From positions 1-7,318 of the forward strand of contig JAHIQV010000559.1 in NCBI GenBank assembly GCA_018903185.1: a DNA stretch of 7,318 nt. The letters are read 5' to 3'. Under the pieces are notes generated by a model. That model had not been told where the DNA came from. It ran no database searches and saw only the letters and a program-made list of their open reading frames with translations. The translations under genes and the position numbers were made by a program. Numbering within the stretch: position 1 is the stretch's first letter; every line of letters starts with the position of its first letter. Positions 1 to 6,081 of the stretch are shown here, one piece after another. Source of the stretch: Gammaproteobacteria bacterium (GTDB lineage: Bacteria; Pseudomonadota; Gammaproteobacteria; Burkholderiales; Burkholderiaceae_C).

Positions 1-362
1 CCTGCGAAACCACGCTCACCCTGCTCTCGCCACCCGACTTCCAGCGCGCCCTGACCGACGAAGCTTTCCGGTCTTTCGTGCTCGGCCTGTTCGCCTCGCG
101 CATGGCCGACCTGACCGCGCTGATCGAAGCCATCGCGTTCCAGCGCCTCGACAGCCGGCTCGCCAGCACCCTGCTCGGCCACGGTCAGCAGGTGCGCGCC
201 ACCCACCAGGCGCTCGCCGACGAGCTGGGCACGGTGCGCGAAATCATCACGCGCCTGCTGCACCGCTTCGAGCGCGACGGTCTGGTGGAGCTTTCGCGCG
301 AATGCATCACCATCTGCGACAGCGCCGCCCTGCGCGCCATCGCCGCCATCTCGGCGAGATAA
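1..362 (+). CDS. Crp/Fnr-family transcriptional regulator, C-terminal part (5' end outside window)
   Basis: The reading frame is open from base 3 to the TAA at 360-362 and gives the last 119 residues. Visible residues 20-60 fit the long dimerisation helix that leads out of the cyclic-nucleotide-binding-type sensor domain. Residues 65-98 form the winged helix-turn-helix: turn around ALADELG (70-76), recognition helix from about 77 to 90. That helix carries R79, E80 and R84 in the same register as Arg180, Glu181 and Arg185 of E. coli CRP, the residues that read TGTGA. FNR has Val where R79 lies, so CRP-like specificity is predicted. The sensor domain is off the window, so a haem, Fe-S, nucleotide or redox signal cannot be judged. 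A matching palindrome lies 70 bases downstream, ahead of a DUF2892 gene. Family is secure; ligand and targets are inferred. Confidence 0.93.
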   Translation, partial: CETTLTLLSPPDFQRALTDEAFRSFVLGLFASRMADLTALIEAIAFQRLDSRLASTLLGHGQQVRATHQALADELGTVREIITRLLHRFERDGLVELSRECITICDSAALRAIAAISAR

Positions 363-432
363 AACGCCCCCCGCAGCGGTTCGCGCTCGGAGGAGCCTCT
401 TGGTCAGGAACACGGCGCCCGAAGCCGCGCTG

Positions 433-448
433 TGTGACACAGGTCACA
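433..448. promoter_or_regulatory. CRP-type operator palindrome
   Basis: Perfect half-sites TGTGA (433-437) and TCACA (444-448) are separated by six bases, which is the E. coli CRP consensus architecture. The site lies between the regulator gene and the DUF2892 gene. Its centre at 440.5 is 41.5 bases before base 482, the position expected for a class II activator site relative to a start near 482. The probable binder is the adjacent Crp/Fnr protein or a global CRP homologue; which one is not decided by the sequence. Confidence 0.7.
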
Positions 449-469
449 TACCCTGCCCCGACGCTTCGA

Positions 470-475
470 TTCAAT
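470..475 (+). promoter_or_regulatory. Candidate -10 element for the DUF2892 gene
   Basis: TTCAAT matches four of six bases of TATAAT. It sits where a -10 box belongs if transcription starts near 482-483 and the palindrome at 433-448 is a class II activator site. There is no good -35 hexamer, which is normal for an activator-dependent promoter. The predicted leader is about 73 bases. Confidence 0.4.
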
Positions 476-488
476 ACGCTCCACGTTC

Positions 489-516
489 CGCCGCAAGGCG
501 AACCCCCGCAGGGTTC
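489..516 (+). other. Two small hairpins in the predicted DUF2892 leader
   Basis: CGCC-GCAA-GGCG (489-500) is a four-pair stem closed by a GNRA tetraloop. It is followed by GAACCC (500-505), a five-base loop and GGGTTC (511-516), a six-pair stem. The two share base 500, so they either compete for that base or stack with one pair lost. They lie between the predicted transcription start and the ribosome binding site at 543-547. They may stabilise the message, or be chance structure in GC-rich DNA. Confidence 0.3.
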
Positions 517-554
517 ACGGCAGCGGCTCAACCACCGTCAACAGGAGTATTCAC

Positions 555-740
555 ATGACCAAGAACGTCGGCGGCATCGACCGCATCCTTCGCATCGTCG
601 TGGGCATCGCCCTCATCGCCGCTGCCGCCATGGGCAGCATCGGCGTCTGGGGCTACATCGGCGTGGTGCCGCTGCTGACCGGCCTGATGGGCTGGTGCCC
701 GCCCTACGCCCTGCTGGGCTTCAACACCTGTAAAAGGTAA
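555..740 (+). CDS. DUF2892 family small inner-membrane protein
   Basis: A 61-residue protein with the usual single-domain length of DUF2892 (YgaP-like transmembrane family). The N-terminus carries the family signature NVGGIDRILRIVVG. A first membrane segment spans roughly residues 12-27 and a second roughly 30-46, followed by a short tail with cysteines at 48 (in GWCPPY) and 59 (in NTCK), a pattern common in this family. AGGAG at 543-547, seven bases before the ATG, supports the start. Biochemical function is unknown for stand-alone members; in E. coli YgaP the domain is fused to a rhodanese, which hints at sulfur or redox links. The upstream CRP-type site and neighbouring Crp/Fnr gene suggest activator control. 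A structured repeat begins at the base after the stop codon. Confidence 0.93.
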   Translation: MTKNVGGIDRILRIVVGIALIAAAAMGSIGVWGYIGVVPLLTGLMGWCPPYALLGFNTCKR

Positions 741-812
741 CCCCCCCACGCCGCCTGCGGCGTCACCCCCCCGAGGGGGCATCACGAGCGGCCCGGCGGA
801 GCCGGTTCCGCC
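741..812 (+). repeat. Structured intergenic repeat, copy 1 (three hairpins)
   Basis: Starting at the base after the DUF2892 stop, a C-run is followed by three stem-loops. A: ACGCCGC/GCGGCGT (748-754 and 757-763). B: CCCCC/GGGGG (768-772 and 775-779). C: GCGG-CCGGC/GCCGG-CCGC (788-811, with CCGGC at 793-797 and GCCGG at 801-805). The same order of elements occurs on the opposite strand at 4484-4560, and the 24-base C block matches 22 of 24 there. This looks like a family of REP-like palindromic repeats, used here as a 3'-end structure of the DUF2892 message. There is no T-run, so it is not a standard intrinsic terminator. Confidence 0.75.
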
Positions 813-948
813 GTGATCCGGGTTCAGGCACCCGCTCCGGAGAGGTCGCTTGTCCCCTTCTGCATCTCCGGTTTGTCCGACCTGCGACAGCCCGCCAGCC
901 ATCTCCGCGCGACCATGTCGCCCACAGCCGCGCACCCCGACGCGGCGC

Positions 949-953
949 AGGAG
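949..953 (+). promoter_or_regulatory. Ribosome binding site fixing the adducin-like start
   Basis: AGGAG lies seven bases before the ATG at 961. It selects this start over an in-frame TTG at 850, whose extra 37 residues are low-complexity Pro/Arg/Ser-rich and overlap ordinary intergenic sequence. I see no convincing promoter in the 136 bases between the repeat and this site. Confidence 0.8.
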
Positions 954-960
954 ACACGGC

Positions 961-1734
961 ATGCTCAACATCCCCTCGCTCAAAGAATCCGTCAGCGCCG
1001 AAGAATGGGCGCTGCGCTGCGACCTCGCGGCCTGCTACCGGCTCGTGGCCGCCTACGGTTGGTCAGACCTCGTGTTCACCCACATCAGCGCCAAGCTGCC
1101 CGACAGCGTCACCGGCGGTGAACACCAGTTCCTCATCAACCCCTACGGCCTGATGTTCGACGAGATCACGGCGAGCAGCCTGGTCAAGGTCGACATGGCC
1201 TGCAACAAGCTGATCGATTCGCCCTTCCCGGTCAACCCCGCCGGCTTCGTGATCCACAGCGCGGTGCACGAGGCGCGGCCCGAAGTGCAGTGCGTGCTGC
1301 ACACCCACACGCGCGCCGGCGTGGGCGTGAGCGCTCAGAAGGCCGGCATCCTGCCCATCAGCCAGCAAAGCACCTTTGTGCTGGCCTCGCTGGCGTACCA
1401 CGACTACGAAGGCGTGGCCTTCCGGCCGGACGAGAAGCCGCGCCTGCAGGCCGACCTGGGCCGGGCCAACTTCCTGGTACTGCGCAACCACGGCCTGCTC
1501 ACCGTGGGCAGCAGCATCGCAGACGCCTTTTTGTCGATGTACACCTTCGAGAACACCTGCCGCATCCAGATCGACGCGCTGACCGGTGGCGGTGAACTCA
1601 CGCAGGTGAACCCGCGCATCCTCGCCGGCATGGCGGAGGTGATGAAGATCGCGACCGCCGGCCAGGGCGCACAGCTCGCCTGGCCGGCTCTGCTGCGCAA
1701 GGTCGAGCGGCTGGACCCGGGCTACAGGACCTGA
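961..1734 (+). CDS. Class II aldolase/adducin family protein (adducin-head-like)
   Basis: 257 residues forming a single class II aldolase/adducin N-terminal domain. The zinc-site histidines of the fold are kept: H114 and H116 in LHTHTRAG, and H177 in LRNHGLLTVG. The position of the catalytic glutamate of L-fuculose-1-phosphate aldolase (Glu73, four residues before a conserved His) is taken by G95 in VNPAGFVIHSAVH, so classical aldolase chemistry is doubtful. Several stretches (INPYGLMFDEITASSLVKVD at 59-78, NPAGFVIHSA, GILPIS, AYHDYEG) resemble the head domain of animal adducins more than FucA or AraD. Substrate is unknown. It faces the amine-catabolism genes and its TGA abuts the stop of the converging ligase gene, so shared function is not implied. 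An epimerase, aldolase or non-enzymatic role all remain possible. Confidence 0.9.
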   Translation: MLNIPSLKESVSAEEWALRCDLAACYRLVAAYGWSDLVFTHISAKLPDSVTGGEHQFLINPYGLMFDEITASSLVKVDMACNKLIDSPFPVNPAGFVIHSAVHEARPEVQCVLHTHTRAGVGVSAQKAGILPISQQSTFVLASLAYHDYEGVAFRPDEKPRLQADLGRANFLVLRNHGLLTVGSSIADAFLSMYTFENTCRIQIDALTGGGELTQVNPRILAGMAEVMKIATAGQGAQLAWPALLRKVERLDPGYRT

Positions 1735-3072
1735 TCAGAACCCGTCGGCGTAGCGGGCCAGCTCCCAGTCGCTCACCTGCTGCGCGTAGGTATCCCACTC
1801 GGCCTGCTTGAGTGCGAGGAACTGTTCGCAGAACGCCTCACCGAGGTCGTCACGCAGGATCGCGGCGCTGCGCAGCGCCGCCAAGGCATCGTGCAGATCA
1901 CGCGGCAGGCGCGGCGGCATGGGCTGGCCGCTGGCCTGGCGCTGGTACAGGTCTTCGTCGCAGGCGTCGGGCGCGGGCAGTTCGCGGTGAATGCCGTCCA
2001 GCCCGGCCGCCAGCGTGGCCGCCAGCGCGGCGTACACGTTGCACGACGGGTCGGGCAGGCGCCACTCGATGCGCCCGGCCACGGTGCGCACGAGGCAGGT
2101 GCGGTTGTTGTCGCCCACCGTCTTCCACACCGGCGACCAGGTGGTGCCCGAAGCGCTGGCGCTGCTGGCCAGGCGCTTGTAGCTGTTGACCTTGGGCGCG
2201 CAGAGCGCGGCCAGCGCGTCGGCGTGGTGGATCAGGCCGGCGGCGAACCGGTGGCCCGCCGTGCTCAGGCCGAGCGCGCCCGCCGGGTCGGCCATCACCG
2301 CCCTGCCCTGTGCATCCGTGAGGCTGACGTGGAAATGCAGGCCGCTGCCCGGCGCGCCCGCCAGCGGCTTGGGCATGCAGCTGAAGGTGGCACCGTGCTG
2401 CTGCGCCACCGCGTGCGCGGTGAGCTTGAACAGCTGGTAGCGGTCGGCCGCGGCCAGGGCCTCGTCGTGCCGGTAGTTGATCTCGTACTGGCCGATGGCG
2501 TCTTCGTGGTCCATCTGCTGCAGCTCGAAACCCAGCGCCGTGAGGTGGCGACGCATGTCGTCGAGGAAGCCGAAGTTGCGGTGGATCGCCTTCAGGTCGT
2601 AGGACGGCTTGTCGAGCCGATCTTCGCCATCGGCCACGCCCCAGCGGCCCTGGGCGTCCTGCTTCAACAGAAAGAACTCGGGCTCGATGCCGACGTGCAA
2701 GGTCCAGCCGCGTTCGCTCAGGCGCGCGAGCTGGTGCTTCAAGACCTGCCGCGAGCAGGTGTCCAGCGGCTCGCCACCCGCAAAGCCGTCGCACACCGCG
2801 TGCGCCACACCGGACATGAAGGGCAATGGCCGCAGCGACTCGGGCACCACACGACCGTAGTACTCACCGCGTGTGCCCATGCGTGGCAGGCCCGTGCCCC
2901 AGATGCTGGGGCCGGCGAACCCGGCCCCGGTGGCCACCGCGTCGGGCAGCGCCTCCAGCGGCACCAGCTTGCCCTTGGACACGCCGTGCAGGTCGGTGAA
3001 GGTGGTCATCACCGAGTGGATGCCCTGCTCGCGCAGGCTGTTGATGCGTTGATCGAGGCTGGGCTGACCCAT
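1735..3072 (-). CDS. Glutamine-synthetase-family ligase, type III GlnT-like (glutamate-ammonia or gamma-glutamyl-amine ligase)
   Basis: 445 residues from the ATG at 3072. A short beta-grasp domain (about 20-90, with FTDLHGVSKGKLVP at 25-38) precedes the catalytic domain. Glutamine-synthetase active-site landmarks are present: E130 and E132 in GIEPEFF, E190 and E197 in HEDAIGQYE, H246 in GSGLHFHVSL, NSYKR at 296-300, NNR at 322-324, and E336/R338 in IEWRLPDPS. The enzyme should make a gamma-glutamyl phosphate from ATP and glutamate, then ligate ammonia or an amine. The DHEDAIGQYEIN pattern and length suggest the GlnT/gamma-glutamylmethylamide-synthetase branch rather than GlnA. The neighbouring GABA aminotransferase and aldehyde dehydrogenase suggest an amine substrate such as putrescine (PuuA role). 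An upstream in-frame TTG (3102) lies inside a terminator and was not used. The ribosome site is weak (GGA about nine bases upstream). Confidence 0.9.
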   Translation of the reverse strand: MGQPSLDQRINSLREQGIHSVMTTFTDLHGVSKGKLVPLEALPDAVATGAGFAGPSIWGTGLPRMGTRGEYYGRVVPESLRPLPFMSGVAHAVCDGFAGGEPLDTCSRQVLKHQLARLSERGWTLHVGIEPEFFLLKQDAQGRWGVADGEDRLDKPSYDLKAIHRNFGFLDDMRRHLTALGFELQQMDHEDAIGQYEINYRHDEALAAADRYQLFKLTAHAVAQQHGATFSCMPKPLAGAPGSGLHFHVSLTDAQGRAVMADPAGALGLSTAGHRFAAGLIHHADALAALCAPKVNSYKRLASSASASGTTWSPVWKTVGDNNRTCLVRTVAGRIEWRLPDPSCNVYAALAATLAAGLDGIHRELPAPDACDEDLYQRQASGQPMPPRLPRDLHDALAALRSAAILRDDLGEAFCEQFLALKQAEWDTYAQQVSDWELARYADGF

Positions 3073-3087
3073 GCGGAGTCCAGACAC

Positions 3088-3109
3088 AAAAAAGCCGGGC
3101 AAGCCCGGC
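3088..3109 (-). terminator. Intrinsic terminator after the 4-aminobutyrate aminotransferase gene
   Basis: Read on the minus strand, the stem GCCGGGC (3109-3103), a two-base loop and GCCCGGC (3100-3094) are followed by six T (3093-3088). The hairpin begins 16 bases after the aminotransferase stop, and its T-run ends only 15 bases before the ligase ATG at 3072. It should end most aminotransferase transcripts, unless read-through feeds the ligase gene. Confidence 0.85.
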
Positions 3110-3125
3110 GGGTGAATGAGCGGGG

Positions 3126-4430
3126 TCAGGCCAGCGTTTCGGCCATGGCGGCGTCCAGCACGCCCAGCGCTTCGGCGAACACGCTGTCTTCAATCGTCAA
3201 CGGGAACAGGTAGCGGATCACGTTGCCGTACACGCCGCAGGTCAGCAGCAGCAGGCCGCGCTTCAAGGCGGCGGCCTGCACCTTCTTGGTCGTATCGGCG
3301 TCGGGCTCACCGGCCGCGTTCACGAACTCGTTGGCCACCATCGCGCCCAGGCCGCGCACGTCGCCCATGCGCGGGTACTTGGCCTTGGCCGCGTTCAGGT
3401 GCTTGACCAAACGCTCGCCCAAGACCTGCGCGCGCTCGGGCAGCTTCTCTTCGGCCATCACGTCGAGCACCGCGTGCGACGCCGCAATCGCGAGCGGGTT
3501 GCCCGCGTACGTGCCACCCAGGCCGCCCGGCGCCGGGCCGTCCATGATCACGGCCTTGCCGCTCACGGCCGACAGCGTGGTGCCGCCGGCCATGCTTTTT
3601 GCCATCGTCATCAGGTCGGGCGACACGCCGTAGTGCTCCATCGCAAACATCTTGCCGGTGCGCGCGAAACCGGTCTGCACCTCGTCGGCGATCAGCAAAA
3701 TGCCGTGCTGGTCGCACAGCTCGCGCAGCCACTTCACGGCAGCCGGCTGGATGGGGTTGAAACCGCCCTCGCCCTGCACCGGCTCGAACACGATGGCCGC
3801 CACGCGGCTGGGTTCGATGTCGCACTTGAACACCTGCTCCATCGCCTTCTGCGTGTCGGCCAGCGAGCTGCAGTGGCAGGGGAAGGGTACGTGGTAGATC
3901 TCGGGCGGGAACGGTCCGAATCCGGCCTTGTAGGGTTGGACCTTGCCGGTGAGCGCCACAGAGAACATGCTGCGGCCGTGGAACGCGCCGCCAAACGCGA
4001 TCACCCCGCTGCGCCCGGTGGACGAGCGCGCGATCTTCACCGCGTTTTCAATCGCCTCCGCGCCGGTGGAGAAAAACGCGGTCTTGACCTTGCCTTCGAT
4101 CGGCACGATGGCGTTGATGCGCTCGGCCAGCGCCACATATTCAGCGTAAGGCACGACCTGGTAACAGCTGTGCGTGAAGCGCTGCAGCTGCGCCGCGATG
4201 GCCGCCTGCACCTTGGGGTGCACATGGCCGGTGTTGAGCACCGCGATGCCGCCGGCGAAGTCGATGAAACGCCGGCCCTCGATGTCCCAGAACTCGGCGT
4301 TCTTGGCGCGGTCGATGAAGAAGTCACCCATCACGCCCACGCCACGCGGCGTGGCATCGAGTCGACGCTGGTGCCAGGCGGCGTTGGTGTGGGGCGCGTT
4401 CAGGTTTTCAGGTTTCTGCGGTGCGTTCAT
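3126..4430 (-). CDS. gabT: 4-aminobutyrate aminotransferase (PuuE/GabT type)
   Basis: 434 residues of a class III PLP-dependent aminotransferase. It transfers the amino group of GABA to 2-oxoglutarate, giving succinate semialdehyde and glutamate in the cytoplasm. Visible landmarks: STGAEA (121-126) for the PLP phosphate, FHG (150-152), EPVQGEGG (216-223), DEVQ (249-252), the PLP lysine K278 in MAKSMAGG, and GGLGGTYAGNP (302-312). The N-terminal HQRRLDATPRGVGVM and the C-terminal LLLTCGVYGNVIR closely recall E. coli PuuE and GabT (about 421-426 residues). AAGGAG (4443-4438), seven bases before the ATG, fixes the start. It follows the aldehyde dehydrogenase gene by 136 bases that hold a structured repeat, and it is closed by an intrinsic terminator. 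A different omega-amino acid substrate cannot be excluded; gabT and puuE are not separable here. Confidence 0.93.
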   Translation of the reverse strand: MNAPQKPENLNAPHTNAAWHQRRLDATPRGVGVMGDFFIDRAKNAEFWDIEGRRFIDFAGGIAVLNTGHVHPKVQAAIAAQLQRFTHSCYQVVPYAEYVALAERINAIVPIEGKVKTAFFSTGAEAIENAVKIARSSTGRSGVIAFGGAFHGRSMFSVALTGKVQPYKAGFGPFPPEIYHVPFPCHCSSLADTQKAMEQVFKCDIEPSRVAAIVFEPVQGEGGFNPIQPAAVKWLRELCDQHGILLIADEVQTGFARTGKMFAMEHYGVSPDLMTMAKSMAGGTTLSAVSGKAVIMDGPAPGGLGGTYAGNPLAIAASHAVLDVMAEEKLPERAQVLGERLVKHLNAAKAKYPRMGDVRGLGAMVANEFVNAAGEPDADTTKKVQAAALKRGLLLLTCGVYGNVIRYLFPLTIEDSVFAEALGVLDAAMAETLA

Positions 4431-4483
4431 GGGGGGTCTCCTTCAAAAGCGCACACAGCGGTGCGAGGTGTCTGGTCCAAGGG

Positions 4484-4560
4484 CTCCGCGGAACCGGCTT
4501 TGCCGGGCCGCCAGTGCCGTCCCCCCTCTGGGGGGAAGCCGCGTCAGCGGCGCAGGGGGG
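4484..4560 (-). repeat. Structured intergenic repeat, copy 2 (three hairpins, minus-strand orientation)
   Basis: On the minus strand this starts six bases after the aldehyde dehydrogenase stop and repeats the layout of 741-812: a run of six C; stem A GCCGC/GCGGC (loop TGAC); stem B CCCCCC/GGGGGG (loop AGA, 4536-4522); and block C at 4511-4488 with CCGGC-AAA-GCCGG. Block C differs from copy 1 only in two loop bases, while stems A and B differ in sequence and length yet still pair. It separates two genes of the same strand and has no T-run. Confidence 0.75.
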
Positions 4561-4566
4561 CGCCGG

Positions 4567-6048
4567 TCACACCGGCGAATCGATCCGTATCCAAGTTGTC
4601 TTCGTCTCGGTGTATTTGTCGAACGCGTGCAGCGACTTGTCGCGCCCCACGCCGCTCTGCTTGAAGCCGCCAAAGGGCACGGTGATGTCGTCTTCGTCAT
4701 AAGAGTTCACGTGCACCGTGCCGGCACGCAGCGCGCGCGCCACGCCGTGCGCCTTGTTGATGTCACGCGTCCACACGCCCGCCTGCAGGCCGTACACGCT
4801 GTTGTTCGCCTGCTTCACCACATCGGCCGCGTCGGTGAAGCTCTGCACGGCCAGCACCGGGCCGAAGATCTCTTCGCGCGCGATCGTCATCTGCGGCGTC
4901 ACGCCGTCGAAGATCGTCGGCATCACATAACAACCGCCCGCCACCGGCGACGCCAGCGCGCCGCCCGCGATCAGGTTCGCGCCCTCGCTCTGGCCCAGGC
5001 CGATGTAGCGCATCACGTTGTCGAGCTGCACCTGGTCGACGATGGCACCCATCACCGTGCCTTTGTCCAGCGGGTTGCCGGGCTGGTAGTTCGGCACCAG
5101 CTTCAAAGCCTTCTCCAGGAACGCGTCCTTGATCGAGGCCTCGACGAACAGGCGCGAGGGCGCGTTGCAGCTCTCGCCCTGGTTGAAGAAGATGCTGCCC
5201 ACGGCGGCCTCCACCGCGCGGTCGAGGTCCGGGCAGTCGGCGAACACGATGTTGGGCGACTTGCCGCCCAGCTCCGTCCACGCGCGTTTCAGGTTGCTCT
5301 GACCGGCCATCACGTGGATCTGCTTGCCCACGCGCGTGCTGCCGGTGAAGGCGATGCAGTCCACGTCCATGTGCAGCGCCAGCGGCGAGCCGGCTTCGGT
5401 GCCGAAGCCCGGCACCACGTTGAACACGCCGGGCGGGATGCCGGCGGCCAGCGCCAGCTCGGCCAGTCGCAATGCCGTGAGCGGGCTTTTTTCGGAAGGC
5501 TTGAGCACCACCGAGTTGCCCGCGGCCAGCGCTGGCGCGATCTTCCAGGCCGCCATGATCATGGGGTAGTTCCAGGGCACGATGATGCCCACCACGCCCA
5601 CCGGCTCGCGCGTGATCAGCGCCAGCGAGTTGCTCGGTGTGGGCGCGATCTCGTCATACACCTTGTCCACCGCCTCGCCGTACCAGCGGATGCAGTTGGC
5701 AGCGCTGTTCACGTCCACGCCCTTGGCGTACTTGATGGGCTTGCCCATGTCCAGCGTTTCCATCAGCGCCAGCTCGTCGGCGTGCGCCAGCAGCTGGTCG
5801 GCAAACTTGATCATCACGCGCTTGCGCTGCGCGGGCGCCATGCCGCTCCAGCGGCGGTCTTCAAAAGCGGCACGGCCGGCGGCTACGGCGGCGTCGATGT
5901 CGGCCTGGCCACCGCGTGCCACCTGCGTGAGCACGCGGCCATCCACCGGGGAAATGCAGTCAAAAGTCTGGCCATCGCGGGCGGCCATCCGCTCGCCGTT
6001 GATGACGGCGCGGCCGTCGAACTGGGGGGTTGTGGAGGTGTCGGTCAT
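4567..6048 (-). CDS. NAD(P)-dependent aldehyde dehydrogenase, PuuC-like
   Basis: 493 residues, full length for the ALDH superfamily (E. coli PuuC is 495). Catalytic landmarks are all present: N160 in VPWN, K183 in LKPSEKSP, nucleotide-loop GSTRVG (236-241), general base E259 in TELGGKS, nucleophile C294 in NQGESCNA, EEIFGP (392-397) and the C-terminal PFGGFKQSGVGRDKSLHA. The ALETLD.GKPI, IRWY.EAVDKVY and GRDKSLHA..K.TE stretches match the PuuC/AldH style, an enzyme acting on gamma-Glu-gamma-aminobutyraldehyde and related omega-amino aldehydes. AGGA nine bases before the ATG supports the start. The gene lies between a PotHI transporter and a GABA aminotransferase, which fits polyamine catabolism. 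ALDH substrate range is broad, so the exact aldehyde is an inference. Confidence 0.93.
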   Translation of the reverse strand: MTDTSTTPQFDGRAVINGERMAARDGQTFDCISPVDGRVLTQVARGGQADIDAAVAAGRAAFEDRRWSGMAPAQRKRVMIKFADQLLAHADELALMETLDMGKPIKYAKGVDVNSAANCIRWYGEAVDKVYDEIAPTPSNSLALITREPVGVVGIIVPWNYPMIMAAWKIAPALAAGNSVVLKPSEKSPLTALRLAELALAAGIPPGVFNVVPGFGTEAGSPLALHMDVDCIAFTGSTRVGKQIHVMAGQSNLKRAWTELGGKSPNIVFADCPDLDRAVEAAVGSIFFNQGESCNAPSRLFVEASIKDAFLEKALKLVPNYQPGNPLDKGTVMGAIVDQVQLDNVMRYIGLGQSEGANLIAGGALASPVAGGCYVMPTIFDGVTPQMTIAREEIFGPVLAVQSFTDAADVVKQANNSVYGLQAGVWTRDINKAHGVARALRAGTVHVNSYDEDDITVPFGGFKQSGVGRDKSLHAFDKYTETKTTWIRIDSPV

Positions 6049-6081
6049 GGGCTCGGGTCCTGCGGATCGGGGAAAACAATT

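Noticed and set aside
433..448. FNR box reading of the palindrome
   Set aside because: FNR sites are TTGAT-N4-ATCAA; the half-sites here are TGTGA/TCACA with a six-base spacer, and the adjacent regulator has Arg where FNR has Val in the recognition helix.
741..812. Intrinsic terminator or CRISPR-like repeat
   Set aside because: There is no T-run after any of the stems, and only single dispersed copies occur rather than a regular array.
850..960. N-terminal extension of the adducin-like protein from a TTG at 850
   Set aside because: The extension is low-complexity, has no ribosome site, and AGGAG lies seven bases before the ATG at 961.
3070..3102. Longer ligase start at the in-frame TTG (3102) or GTG (3087)
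   Set aside because: The TTG lies in the loop of the intrinsic terminator and the GTG directly follows its T-run; neither has a ribosome site, and the ATG at 3072 gives the family's usual length.
1891..3213. A plus-strand open frame of about 440 codons opposite the ligase gene
   Set aside because: Same artefact: biased composition, no domain, and the opposite strand carries a complete glutamine-synthetase-family active site.
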